DNA from: an uncultured Mitsuokella sp.
GTDB lineage: Bacteria > Bacillota > Negativicutes > Selenomonadales > Selenomonadaceae
Direction: 5' to 3'
Assembly (NCBI GenBank): GCA_900770895.1
Contig: CAAGMF010000173.1
Coordinates: forward strand, 1 to 5,557
DNA length: 5,557 nt
The number at the start of each line of letters is the position of its first letter. The stretch's first letter is position 1. The notes beneath the pieces were generated by a model, which saw only the letters and a program-made list of their open reading frames with translations, ran no database searches and was not told where the DNA came from. The position numbers were made by a program, and so were the translations under genes. Below are positions 1-5,151 of the stretch, piece by piece.

Positions 1-19
1 CACGACGCTCTTCCGATCT
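1..19 (+). other. Illumina TruSeq adapter remnant (not genomic)
   Basis: The first 19 bases, CACGACGCTCTTCCGATCT, are identical to the 3' end of the Illumina TruSeq universal (read 1) adapter, and genomic sequence starts at base 20. This marks the window as the untrimmed end of an assembled contig. Any translation through these bases is artificial. The identification is from memory of the adapter sequence; a 19-base exact match ending at the ligation junction is very unlikely by chance. Confidence 0.96.
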
Positions 20-681
20 GGCCGACAGGGGATGATTTCCTCGTCGTGACCACGAATCGCCTGCGGGTGGCGTCACCGAACGGCGAGCAGCTGCTCTATC
101 AGCTGGGCAGCCGCCTGCGCCTGGTCAAGCCGGCGGCATCCTCTGGGAGTTATACCGTACTCCTGCCGTATCGCGATGCGGATGGCAGCCTGCAGACGGC
201 GACGGCTGCCGTGCCGGCGGATGACCTGGTGCATCGTGGCTATCTGCCGTGGACGCGGGCGAATATCCTGCGCATGGCTTTTACCTGTCTCGGCGATGTA
301 TACGGCTGGGGCGGACTCGAGGACAGCGTCGACTGCTCCTCGTTCACTCAGGACGTCTACCGTACGGTCGGCATCGAGCTGCCGCGTGATGCTGATCAGC
401 AGAATGCCGCCACGAGTGTGCGCAGCCTTTCCGGCCTGAGCTATGCGGATCATGTAGCGGCTATGAATCAGGCACATCCGGGGGATCTCTTTTTCCTGGG
501 CGGCGGTCATGTCATGATATATCTCGGCAGCGAGGGCGGCCAGCCCTGCATCATCAATGCGACAAGCTCATACTACGCCGGCGGGGCGAAGCACTACATC
601 CTGCGCGTCGTTGCCAGCGGCGTGAGCCACTATGCCTATGGCGCGGCCTCGGTCACGGATATCGGCCGTCTGTCCCAGTGA
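20..681 (+). CDS. SH3-domain NlpC/P60 (C40) peptidoglycan peptidase, 5' partial
   Basis: This is the C-terminal part of a cell-wall cysteine peptidase that probably cleaves peptide stems of peptidoglycan outside the cytoplasm. The frame stays open from the adapter junction. The GTG at 46 has no ribosome binding site and lies inside conserved-looking sequence, so it is probably not the start; the true N-terminus, with any signal peptide, is missing. Numbering from GTG46, residues 1-65 look like an SH3-type wall-binding domain and residues 72-205 like the NlpC/P60 domain. The nucleophile is Cys97 in DCSSF and the base is His155 in GGGHVMIYLG. The third polar residue seems to be Asn171 (IINATSS) where many relatives have His; Asn is tolerated in this superfamily. 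Only the family is clear, not the exact bond cleaved. No obvious terminator hairpin follows the TGA, and the next gene has its own promoter. Confidence 0.88.
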
Positions 682-716
682 ATGCGATAAAAAAATAACG
701 AATTAGAGCGAAAAAC

Positions 717-745
717 TTGCATTAGGCAACCGATTGCGCTACAAT
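717..745 (+). promoter_or_regulatory. Sigma-A-type promoter of the YhcH-family gene
   Basis: A -35 box TTGCAT (717-722) is separated by exactly 17 bp from a -10 box TACAAT (740-745). These match consensus at 4 of 6 and 5 of 6 positions. Transcription would begin near 752, giving a leader of about 43 nt before the ATG at 795. The rest of the 682-794 gap holds no other gene that I can support. Confidence 0.75.
726..737 (+). promoter_or_regulatory. LacI/CcpA-like operator candidate in the promoter spacer
   Basis: GCAACCGATTGC is an inverted repeat with a central CpG and one mismatched pair, the usual form of LacI/GalR-family operators. It also keeps the inner core of a catabolite-responsive element but lacks the outer T and A of the TG...CA ends. 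It lies wholly between the -35 and -10 boxes, where a bound repressor would block RNA polymerase. No LacI-family gene is in the window, so the regulator is unknown. Confidence 0.42.
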
Positions 746-794
746 AATACATAAGCACAGCATTAGGAAGCAATGGAAAGGTAGGTTAGCAGCT

Positions 795-1268
795 ATGATT
801 ATCGGCAGTATAGATACGCTGGGACAGGAAAGCCTGGAATACCCGGTTGCCATACAGAAAGCACTCGACTATCTGAAGTCGACGGATGTGACGAAATTGG
901 ATGATGGCAAATATAAGATACCGGGCACCGATTACGAGGCCAATGTCCAGCGCTACATGACGAAGGACGAGAGTGAGTGCCGCCCGGAGTCTCACGAGAA
1001 ATATATCGACATCCAGTACATCGCCGTGGGCGAGGAGGCCTTCGGCTGGTGTCCGCTGAGCCCGAATCTCGCTGTCAGCGAAGCCTATAATGCTGAAAAA
1101 GATGTGGGCTTCTTTGCCGAGCTCGTCCCTGATACGAACATCGTCCTGTCGCCAGGCTGCTTCGCCATCGTGTTCCCAGAGGATGTCCATCGCCCGAAAG
1201 GAGCCGCCAACGGCGAGAAGATGCCGGTAGTCAAGGTAGTAGTCAAGATACCGGTCTCTGATGTTTGA
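795..1268 (+). CDS. YhcH/YjgK/YiaL family protein (DUF386)
   Basis: This 157-residue protein has the full length typical of the YhcH/YjgK/YiaL (DUF386) family, a cytosolic double-stranded beta-helix fold. Recognisable features are the N-terminal MIIGSIDTL, the central HEKYIDIQYI (67-76) and the C-terminal FPEDVHRPKG (127-136). His67, Glu129 and His132 are the likely metal or sugar ligands. Known members act on sugars: E. coli YhcH (NanQ) is a sialic acid anomerase, EbgC is a partner of a beta-galactosidase, and TabA (YjgK) affects biofilm formation. The substrate here cannot be read from sequence, and no sialic acid or galactoside genes flank it, so a sugar anomerase or isomerase accessory role is inference. 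The ATG at 795 follows an AAAGGTAGG ribosome binding site by 9 nt. The gene appears monocistronic, between its own promoter and the hairpin at 1294-1334. Confidence 0.9.
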   Translation: MIIGSIDTLGQESLEYPVAIQKALDYLKSTDVTKLDDGKYKIPGTDYEANVQRYMTKDESECRPESHEKYIDIQYIAVGEEAFGWCPLSPNLAVSEAYNAEKDVGFFAELVPDTNIVLSPGCFAIVFPEDVHRPKGAANGEKMPVVKVVVKIPVSDV

Positions 1269-1293
1269 GATGTAAAAGTTTTCGATTGATTAT

Positions 1294-1334
1294 AAGACCC
1301 GCCCGTGAGCGCATGCAGCTCGCGGGCGGGTCTT
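1294..1334. terminator. Bidirectional hairpin terminator between convergent genes
   Basis: A 17-bp stem pairs 1294-1310 with 1318-1334, all Watson-Crick except one G-T wobble (1306/1322), around a 7-nt loop. The stem is GC-rich with A/T ends (AAGACCCGCCCG...), so it is equally stable on both strands. It sits between the stop of the YhcH-family gene (1268) and the stop of the reverse-strand HAD gene (1384). Neither strand has a classic uninterrupted U-tract after the stem, so termination may be imperfect or aided by factors. Confidence 0.75.
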
Positions 1335-1383
1335 GTTGATGATACTGCTGCCATTCTTGCCGACGGTAGTATGGCAGGAATGC

Positions 1384-2151
1384 TCATACGGCCAGGATTT
1401 TGTTGATGAGCGCGCCGACGGAGGGGCAGACATCGTCAGCGACCTGCTTGGCTGCTGGGCTGCCATTCGGTACGGTGTAACCGTGGAAGCGCTCGAGCAT
1501 CGGCAGGTCGTTATCGTCATCACCGATGGTGTACAGCGTGGCCTCGGCTTCGCGGAGCTGCAGCATTTCCGTGAGACCGGCAGCCTTGTCGATGCCGTAG
1601 AGCGTGAGGTCGAGGTAGGGACCATTGGCTTTAGCCGTCAGCTGCTTCGCATAGTGGCGGGCTATGGTCTGCCCGGCTCTCTCCGCCTCTTCATGGGAGT
1701 CGTAGTGCAGGCTCATCTGCACGACGCCGGTCAGCTGCTGGAGCTCTGCGACGCTGCATTCCGTTATATCGAAACCTACCAGATCGAGCGGATACGGACC
1801 GTAGGGATAGGCGATGAATGCCTGCTGCGGTGTGGAGCATATCAGATAATGGCTGAGTTTCACCATCGGATATTGGAACAGATCCTGCAACAGGTCGTCG
1901 GACAGCGTGTGAGTCGCCAGCAGACGGCCTTTCTGATCCGCGATGACGGCGCCGTTGGCACAGACGAAGAAATCACAGGGGATATCATAATCGGCAGCGA
2001 CATTTGCGATGAGGTTCAATCCCCGGCCAGTCGCGATGCCGAACTGATGCCCCTGAGCGCGCCAGGTGCGGATGGCTGAGATGTCGCTCGCACGTACGCC
2101 GTCCGTAGGATGGCAGAGAGTACCGTCAAAATCGCTGGCAATTATCTTCAT
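1384..2151 (-). CDS. Cof-type HAD-IIB family hydrolase (sugar or small-metabolite phosphatase)
   Basis: A cytosolic HAD-superfamily phosphatase of 255 residues, normal for the Cof/YbiV/YidA group. All four motifs are present: motif I DFDGT with nucleophile Asp7 and acid Asp9; motif II Thr41 in GIATGR; motif III Lys189 in GIDKAAGL; and motif IV GDDDNDLPM with Asp211 and Asp215 for magnesium. The roughly 100 residues between motifs II and III form the C2B cap, which sets specificity. Family members dephosphorylate sugar phosphates, FMN or pyridoxal phosphate; the substrate here is not determinable. The ATG at 2151 follows GAAAGGAG by 11 nt. That ribosome binding site lies inside the end of the small upstream ORF, whose stop is 6 nt away, suggesting translational coupling. 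The gene diverges from a DeoR-family regulator, which fits a sugar-phosphate role. Confidence 0.92.
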   Translation of the reverse strand: MKIIASDFDGTLCHPTDGVRASDISAIRTWRAQGHQFGIATGRGLNLIANVAADYDIPCDFFVCANGAVIADQKGRLLATHTLSDDLLQDLFQYPMVKLSHYLICSTPQQAFIAYPYGPYPLDLVGFDITECSVAELQQLTGVVQMSLHYDSHEEAERAGQTIARHYAKQLTAKANGPYLDLTLYGIDKAAGLTEMLQLREAEATLYTIGDDDNDLPMLERFHGYTVPNGSPAAKQVADDVCPSVGALINKILAV

Positions 2152-2157
2152 GATGGT

Positions 2158-2268
2158 TCAGACTCCTTTCACATCGTGCTGCCAAAGGTGGCGGGACGCC
2201 AGGTATGCCAGATAGATCAGTCCGCCAGGCAGCAGGAGACAGATGATTATCTTGAGTGATGCTTTCAT
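2158..2268 (-). CDS. Small single-pass membrane peptide, 36 aa
   Basis: An unrecognised short gene reading MKASLKIIICLLLPGG... and ending ...QHDVKGV. A short basic N-terminus (Lys3, Lys6) is followed by a hydrophobic stretch at about residues 7-24, then a polar tail (SRHLWQHDVKGV). This pattern predicts one transmembrane helix, or an uncleaved signal anchor, with the N-terminus inside. The ATG is preceded by AAGGGGG with a 7-nt spacer. The stop is 6 nt before the HAD start, and the HAD ribosome binding site lies within the last codons. A promoter at 2323-2350 points at it. It may be a genuine small membrane protein or a leader peptide that couples translation to the HAD gene. Function unknown. 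Confidence 0.6.
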   Translation of the reverse strand: MKASLKIIICLLLPGGLIYLAYLASRHLWQHDVKGV

Positions 2269-2283
2269 CGTACTGCCCCCTTA

Positions 2284-2314
2284 TTGTTATCTTAGTTGTT
2301 GCTTTCTTGTTTTT
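2284..2314 (+). promoter_or_regulatory. DeoR-type operator candidate, copy A (HAD side)
   Basis: Three TTGTT units begin at 2284, 2296 and 2307, phased about one helical turn apart (12 and 11 bp). Repeated T-rich half-sites in this phase are typical of DeoR-family operators. The 31-bp element matches an inverted copy at 2418-2448 at 24 positions, and the inner 20 bp (2286-2305) differ at only two. It lies just downstream of the reverse-strand -10 box, at about +2 to +32 of that transcript, where a bound repressor would block initiation or early elongation. Confidence 0.58.
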
Positions 2315-2322
2315 CTGCCTAC

Positions 2323-2350
2323 ATTCTAGCAGGAAAGGCAGAGAAGTGAA
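2323..2350 (-). promoter_or_regulatory. Promoter of the small peptide-HAD operon
   Basis: Read on the reverse strand, a -35 box TTCACT (2350-2345) and a -10 box TAGAAT (2328-2323) are 16 bp apart, matching consensus at 4 of 6 and 5 of 6 positions. The start would be near 2316, giving a leader of about 48 nt before the small ORF. Confidence 0.55.
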
Positions 2351-2399
2351 ATAGCTTCCAGCCATGAAACTAGGCATCTCACGGACTAATTTCGCTTTT

Positions 2400-2409
2400 T
2401 TGTTGCTTT
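2400..2409 (+). repeat. Third TTGTTGCTTT core between the divergent promoters
   Basis: TTGTTGCTTT at 2400-2409 repeats exactly the core found at 2296-2305, 104 bp away in the same orientation. It lies just upstream of the -35 box of the DeoR-family gene. The flanking bases match the longer operator only partly (about half), so it may be a secondary half-site or a chance match in T-rich DNA. Confidence 0.35.
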
Positions 2410-2414
2410 TGTAC

Positions 2415-2443
2415 TGGACAAATAGTAAAGTAACAACTAAAAT
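2415..2443 (+). promoter_or_regulatory. Promoter of the DeoR-family regulator
   Basis: A -35 box TGGACA (2415-2420) and a -10 box TAAAAT (2438-2443) are separated by 17 bp, each matching consensus at 5 of 6 positions. The start would be near 2450, about 33 nt before the ATG at 2483. The inverted operator copy at 2418-2448 covers nearly the whole promoter, which predicts autorepression. Confidence 0.7.
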
Positions 2444-2448
2444 AACAT
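2418..2448 (-). promoter_or_regulatory. DeoR-type operator candidate, copy B (autoregulatory)
   Basis: On the reverse strand this is the second copy of the 31-bp element, with core GTTATTTTAGTTGTTACTTT at 2446-2427. Its TGTT/TTGTT units have the same 12-bp spacing as copy A, while the third unit is degenerate (CTATT). It covers the region from the -35 to the -10 box of the DeoR-family promoter, so binding would shut off the regulator's own gene. The two copies are inverted, with centres about 134 bp apart. Confidence 0.58.
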
Positions 2449-2482
2449 TTGTCAGATAATTTCAAATGAGAGAGGTGCCGCG

Positions 2483-3244
2483 ATGAATACCCGGAATCGC
2501 CGCGAGGCTCTGCTGAAGCTGCTCATGGAACAAAAGCGAGTCAATATCAACGATGTCGCTAAGCGGTTCGACGTGACGACGATGACCGTGCGGCGCGATC
2601 TTAAACGGTTCGCACAGGATGGCATCGCGACGCTGATGCATGGCGGGGCCGTATACAACGAAGGTGGCTATGCCCTGCCGGCAGTCACGGCTCGTGAGCA
2701 TGCCATGCAGGCAGAGAAGAATGCGCTCGGACGCTACTGCGCCGGTCTCGTGAAGACAGGCAACGCGATATACCTCGACGGCGGCTCGACGGTGCTCCGA
2801 ATCGCCGAGGCCCTGCTGCCAGTCGAAAATATCGCTGTGCTGACCCATTCGCTGCCGGTCATCAACATCCTTGCCCATGCGCATAATATCCAGCTGATTC
2901 CGATGACGGGGACCTATGAGCCGTCGTCCAAGGCCTTTTATGGCGAGATGACTGTAGAGATGATCAGCCGGTTTCGCATCGATATCGCCTTCCTCGGCAC
3001 AGGCGCTATCGATGAACGCCTCGGCCTCATGTCGTCGGTCATCGCCGACCAGGCTGTAAAACAGGCGCTGCTCAGGTCGGCACGGCGCAAGGTGGTCGTG
3101 GTCGATCATACGAAGATACGCCATGAATTATTTCTGCGTGTAGCAGATCTGCGTGAGCTCGATGATATCGTGACCGACCGTCAGGCCGATGCTGATTTCG
3201 TACAGGCCGCGCGGCGTCAGGGCGTGCATGTGGTGCAGGTGTGA
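2483..3244 (+). CDS. DeoR/GlpR-family transcriptional regulator of sugar metabolism
   Basis: A 253-residue protein, the standard length of DeoR-family repressors. Residues 5-58 form the winged helix-turn-helix: V-NINDVAKRFDVTTMTVRRDL carries the recognition helix (about 33-41) and the wing runs through LMHGGAV. Residues 75-232 form the DeoR C-terminal sugar-phosphate-sensing domain with DGGST (99-103), GTGAID (172-177), SSVIADQAVK (184-193), VVVVDHTK (204-211) and DIVTD (228-232). The ATG at 2483 follows AGAGGTG by 5 nt. Such proteins repress sugar-use genes until a phosphorylated sugar binds; the effector here is unknown. Its divergent partner is a HAD phosphatase operon, and matching operator candidates lie over both promoters. 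A GH1 enzyme lies downstream on the same strand but is separated by an AT-rich insert-like gene. Confidence 0.93.
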   Translation: MNTRNRREALLKLLMEQKRVNINDVAKRFDVTTMTVRRDLKRFAQDGIATLMHGGAVYNEGGYALPAVTAREHAMQAEKNALGRYCAGLVKTGNAIYLDGGSTVLRIAEALLPVENIAVLTHSLPVINILAHAHNIQLIPMTGTYEPSSKAFYGEMTVEMISRFRIDIAFLGTGAIDERLGLMSSVIADQAVKQALLRSARRKVVVVDHTKIRHELFLRVADLRELDDIVTDRQADADFVQAARRQGVHVVQV

Positions 3245-3286
3245 TCAGAAAGATGATTTTTACTATTATATATCTTTTGCTGGTAA

Positions 3287-3295
3287 TGATATAAT
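3287..3295 (+). promoter_or_regulatory. Extended -10 promoter of the zinc-finger antitoxin gene
   Basis: TGATATAAT is a perfect extended -10 (TG-N-TATAAT). No convincing -35 box lies 16-18 bp upstream, which is typical of extended -10 promoters. The start would be near 3302, about 36 nt before the ATG. No terminator or second clear promoter is visible before the GH1 gene, so this promoter may also feed that gene. Confidence 0.6.
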
Positions 3296-3337
3296 AAAAG
3301 AGATCCAAACTTAAAGACAAGAAGGAAGTGACGTATT

Positions 3338-3568
3338 ATGAATTGCCTGGTATGCAAAACAGGAACGATGAAGCCATCTACGGATAGTTACTTTGCAAAG
3401 ATTAATAACGGATATGTAATTATTGAGAATGTTCCCTGCTTTAAGTGCGAGCAATGTGGAGAAGTTGTGTATTCTGCATCGGTAATGGAAAAAATTGATG
3501 AAATGCTGGAAAAGTTTGAAACGATTGCCAGCAAAATTTTTATCGTTGATTATGCAGATGCGGCTTGA
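3338..3568 (+). CDS. MqsA/YgiT-type zinc-finger antitoxin-like protein, apparently orphan
   Basis: A 76-residue protein with the MqsA-type zinc-binding domain. Cys3, Cys6, Cys37 and Cys40 occupy the same positions as the zinc ligands of E. coli MqsA, with the hallmark ENVPCFKCEQCGEVVY (30-45); Cys34 is extra. The C-terminal third is predicted helical and ends IVDYADAA, like other standalone YgiT-type proteins of this size. It lacks the C-terminal DNA-binding helix-turn-helix of full MqsA. An AAGGA site lies 11 nt before the ATG. Relatives usually pair with a small toxin (MqsR-like or DUF4258), but only 93 nt separate it from the gene before and 33 nt from the gene after, leaving no room for one. 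Its GC is about 37% (86 of 231 by hand count) against roughly 57% nearby, suggesting horizontal acquisition. The fold is secure; an antitoxin role here is not. Confidence 0.8.
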   Translation: MNCLVCKTGTMKPSTDSYFAKINNGYVIIENVPCFKCEQCGEVVYSASVMEKIDEMLEKFETIASKIFIVDYADAA

Positions 3569-3601
3569 GTCTGAAATCATCCGGAGCAATGAGGTGGTAA
3601 A

Positions 3602-5011
3602 ATGACATTTCCCGAAAACTTCCTATGGGGCGGCGCGGTAGCTGCTAATCAGTGCGAGGGTGCCTACAATGAAGACGGCAAGGGGCTCGATATCCAGGAC
3701 ATCATGCCGCATGGCATAAAGGGCGCTCCGACGGCGGAGCCGACGCCGGACAATCTGAAACTCCAGGCAATCGACTTCTATCATCGCTACAAAGAGGATG
3801 TGAAGCTGTTCGCCGAGATGGGGTTCAAGGTATTCCGTACGTCAATCGCCTGGAGCCGCATCTATCCGAATGGCGACGATGCCGAGCCGAATGAGGCGGG
3901 GCTGCAGTTCTACGATGACCTTTTTGATGAATGCCATAAGTACGGGATTGAGCCGCTCGTGACGATATCGCATTATGAGACGCCGCTCCATCTCGCGCAG
4001 AAATACAATGGCTGGGTCAACCACGACCTCATCGGCTTCTATGAGCGCTATGTGCGGACGATATTCGCTCGCTATGGCAAGAAAGTCAAGTACTGGCTCA
4101 CGTTCAACGAGATCAACTCCGTGCTGCATCAGCCGCTCATGAGCGGCGGCATCATGACACCGCTCGCCGAGCTCAGTCAGTCGGACCTCTATCAGGCCTG
4201 CCATCATGAGTTCGTAGCCTCGGCTCTCGCGACGAAGATCGCTCATGAGATGATGCCGGAGGCCCAGGTCGGCTGCATGGTGCTGTCGATGCCGTGCTAC
4301 CCGTTGACACCGAATCCCGATGATGTCATGGCGGCGATGGAGTTCAATAATCACAACGACTTTTTCGGCGATATGCATGCACGCGGTGTCTATCCGGGCT
4401 ACATGAAGCGGTATTTCCGCGAGCATGATATCCATATCCGGACGACGCCGGAGGAGCTTGAGCTGCTGCGCGACCATACGGTTGATTTCATCTCGTTCAG
4501 CTACTACGTATCGACCTGTGCCAGCGCCGATAAGAATCAGATGGCGGGCGAGGGCAACCTCATCGGCGGTTTGAAGAATCCGTATCTGAAGGAGTCGGAG
4601 TGGGGCTGGCAGATCGACCCGCAGGGACTGCGCTATGTGCTGAACCGCTTTTACAACCGCTGGCAGAAGCCGCTGTTCATCGTCGAGAACGGGCTCGGGG
4701 CCAAAGACGTGCTCGTCGACGATGGCAAGGGCGGCAAGACGGTCAATGATGACTACCGCATCGCCTACCTCAATGATCATCTCGTGCAGGTCGGCGAGGC
4801 CATAGAGGATGGCGTGCCGGTCATGGGTTATACGACATGGGGCTGCATCGACCTCGTGAGTGCCTCGACGGCCCAGCTGTCGAAGCGCTATGGCTTCATC
4901 TACGTCGACCGCGATGATGACGGGCAGGGTACGCTGGCTCGCTATCGCAAGAAATCCTTCTACTGGTACAAAGACATCATCGCCAGTAATGGGGCACAAC
5001 TGAAACGCTGA
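3602..5011 (+). CDS. 6-phospho-beta-glucosidase, glycoside hydrolase family 1
   Basis: A complete 469-residue cytosolic GH1 enzyme, close in sequence to E. coli AscB/BglA. It hydrolyses 6-phospho-beta-glucosides (from cellobiose, arbutin, salicin) delivered by a phosphotransferase system to glucose-6-phosphate and the aglycone. The N-terminal signature is FPENFLWGGAVAANQCEGA (3-21). The acid/base is Glu170 in TFNEIN and the nucleophile Glu362 in VENGLG; Gln17, His124, Asn169 and Trp413 line the glycone site. Specificity for the phosphorylated sugar is indicated by DLVSASTAQLSKRYGF (417-432), where a Ser (420 or 422), Lys428 and Tyr430 correspond to the phosphate-binding triad. The ATG at 3602 follows AGGTGG by 4 nt. 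No transporter or antiterminator gene is adjacent, and no promoter is evident in the 33-nt gap before it, so it may be read from the antitoxin promoter or the DeoR-family transcript. Confidence 0.95.
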   Translation: MTFPENFLWGGAVAANQCEGAYNEDGKGLDIQDIMPHGIKGAPTAEPTPDNLKLQAIDFYHRYKEDVKLFAEMGFKVFRTSIAWSRIYPNGDDAEPNEAGLQFYDDLFDECHKYGIEPLVTISHYETPLHLAQKYNGWVNHDLIGFYERYVRTIFARYGKKVKYWLTFNEINSVLHQPLMSGGIMTPLAELSQSDLYQACHHEFVASALATKIAHEMMPEAQVGCMVLSMPCYPLTPNPDDVMAAMEFNNHNDFFGDMHARGVYPGYMKRYFREHDIHIRTTPEELELLRDHTVDFISFSYYVSTCASADKNQMAGEGNLIGGLKNPYLKESEWGWQIDPQGLRYVLNRFYNRWQKPLFIVENGLGAKDVLVDDGKGGKTVNDDYRIAYLNDHLVQVGEAIEDGVPVMGYTTWGCIDLVSASTAQLSKRYGFIYVDRDDDGQGTLARYRKKSFYWYKDIIASNGAQLKR

Positions 5012-5046
5012 GGAAAGCGCGAGTGAGAATCTTATAGTGTATTTAC

Positions 5047-5099
5047 ATAACGCCAATGTCCGTATTTTACCTATGGCAAAATATGAGCATTGGCGTTAT
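5047..5099. repeat. 53-nt near-perfect palindrome upstream of purL
   Basis: The outer arms ATAACGCCAATG (5047-5058) and CATTGGCGTTAT (5088-5099) are perfect 12-bp inverted repeats. A second stem, CGTATTTT (5061-5068) with AAAATATG (5078-5085), adds 8 pairs including one G-T. Its tip CC-TAT-GG adds two more. Only small internal mismatches interrupt the structure. No U-tract follows on either strand, so it is not a standard terminator. It overlaps the likely purL -10 box, so it may be an operator; as RNA from upstream read-through it would fold into one long hairpin. No regulator is identified. Confidence 0.8.
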
Positions 5100-5102
5100 A
5101 AT
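5074..5102 (+). promoter_or_regulatory. Likely purL promoter overlapping the palindrome
   Basis: A perfect -10 box TATAAT (5097-5102) begins in the right arm of the palindrome. The best -35 at 17-bp spacing is TGGCAA (5074-5079), only 3 of 6 matches, so an activator or a relaxed promoter is possible. The start would be near 5109, with a leader of about 43 nt. That leader is too short for a purine riboswitch, and I see none in the gap. Confidence 0.5.
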
Positions 5103-5151
5103 GATTTAGGTATATGTTTTTTATATGGTATATTTTGGAGGCAAAGCCAGC

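Noticed and set aside
46..48. GTG at 46 as the start of the NlpC/P60 protein
   Set aside because: There is no ribosome binding site, the frame is open back to the adapter, and the residues before it read as part of the same domain. The gene is truncated by the contig end.
1333..2079. 248-codon forward open frame opposite the HAD gene
   Set aside because: The reverse strand carries all four HAD motifs in order with a good ribosome binding site. The forward frame has no family features and starts in the terminator stem.
2364..2459. 31-aa forward ORF (MKLGISRTNF...) in the divergent intergenic region
   Set aside because: No ribosome binding site precedes the ATG. It runs through the DeoR-family promoter and operator, and the expected transcript starts near 2450, almost at the end of the ORF.
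3245..3337. A toxin gene paired with the MqsA-like protein
   Set aside because: The 93-nt gap is filled by a promoter and ribosome binding site and has no ORF of toxin size. The 33-nt gap on the other side is shorter still.
3842..5056. 404-codon open frame on the reverse strand opposite the GH1 gene
   Set aside because: It is a shadow of the high-GC GH1 coding sequence. It has no recognisable domain and covers a fully conserved forward-strand enzyme.
5047..5130. The palindrome as an intrinsic terminator of the GH1 gene
   Set aside because: The base of the stem is followed by ATAATGATTTAGG; the nearest T-run (about 5116-5121) is some 17 nt downstream, too far for a rho-independent terminator.
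5103..5151. Purine (guanine-type) riboswitch before purL
   Set aside because: The conserved guanine-aptamer core sequences are absent and the predicted leader is only about 43 nt.
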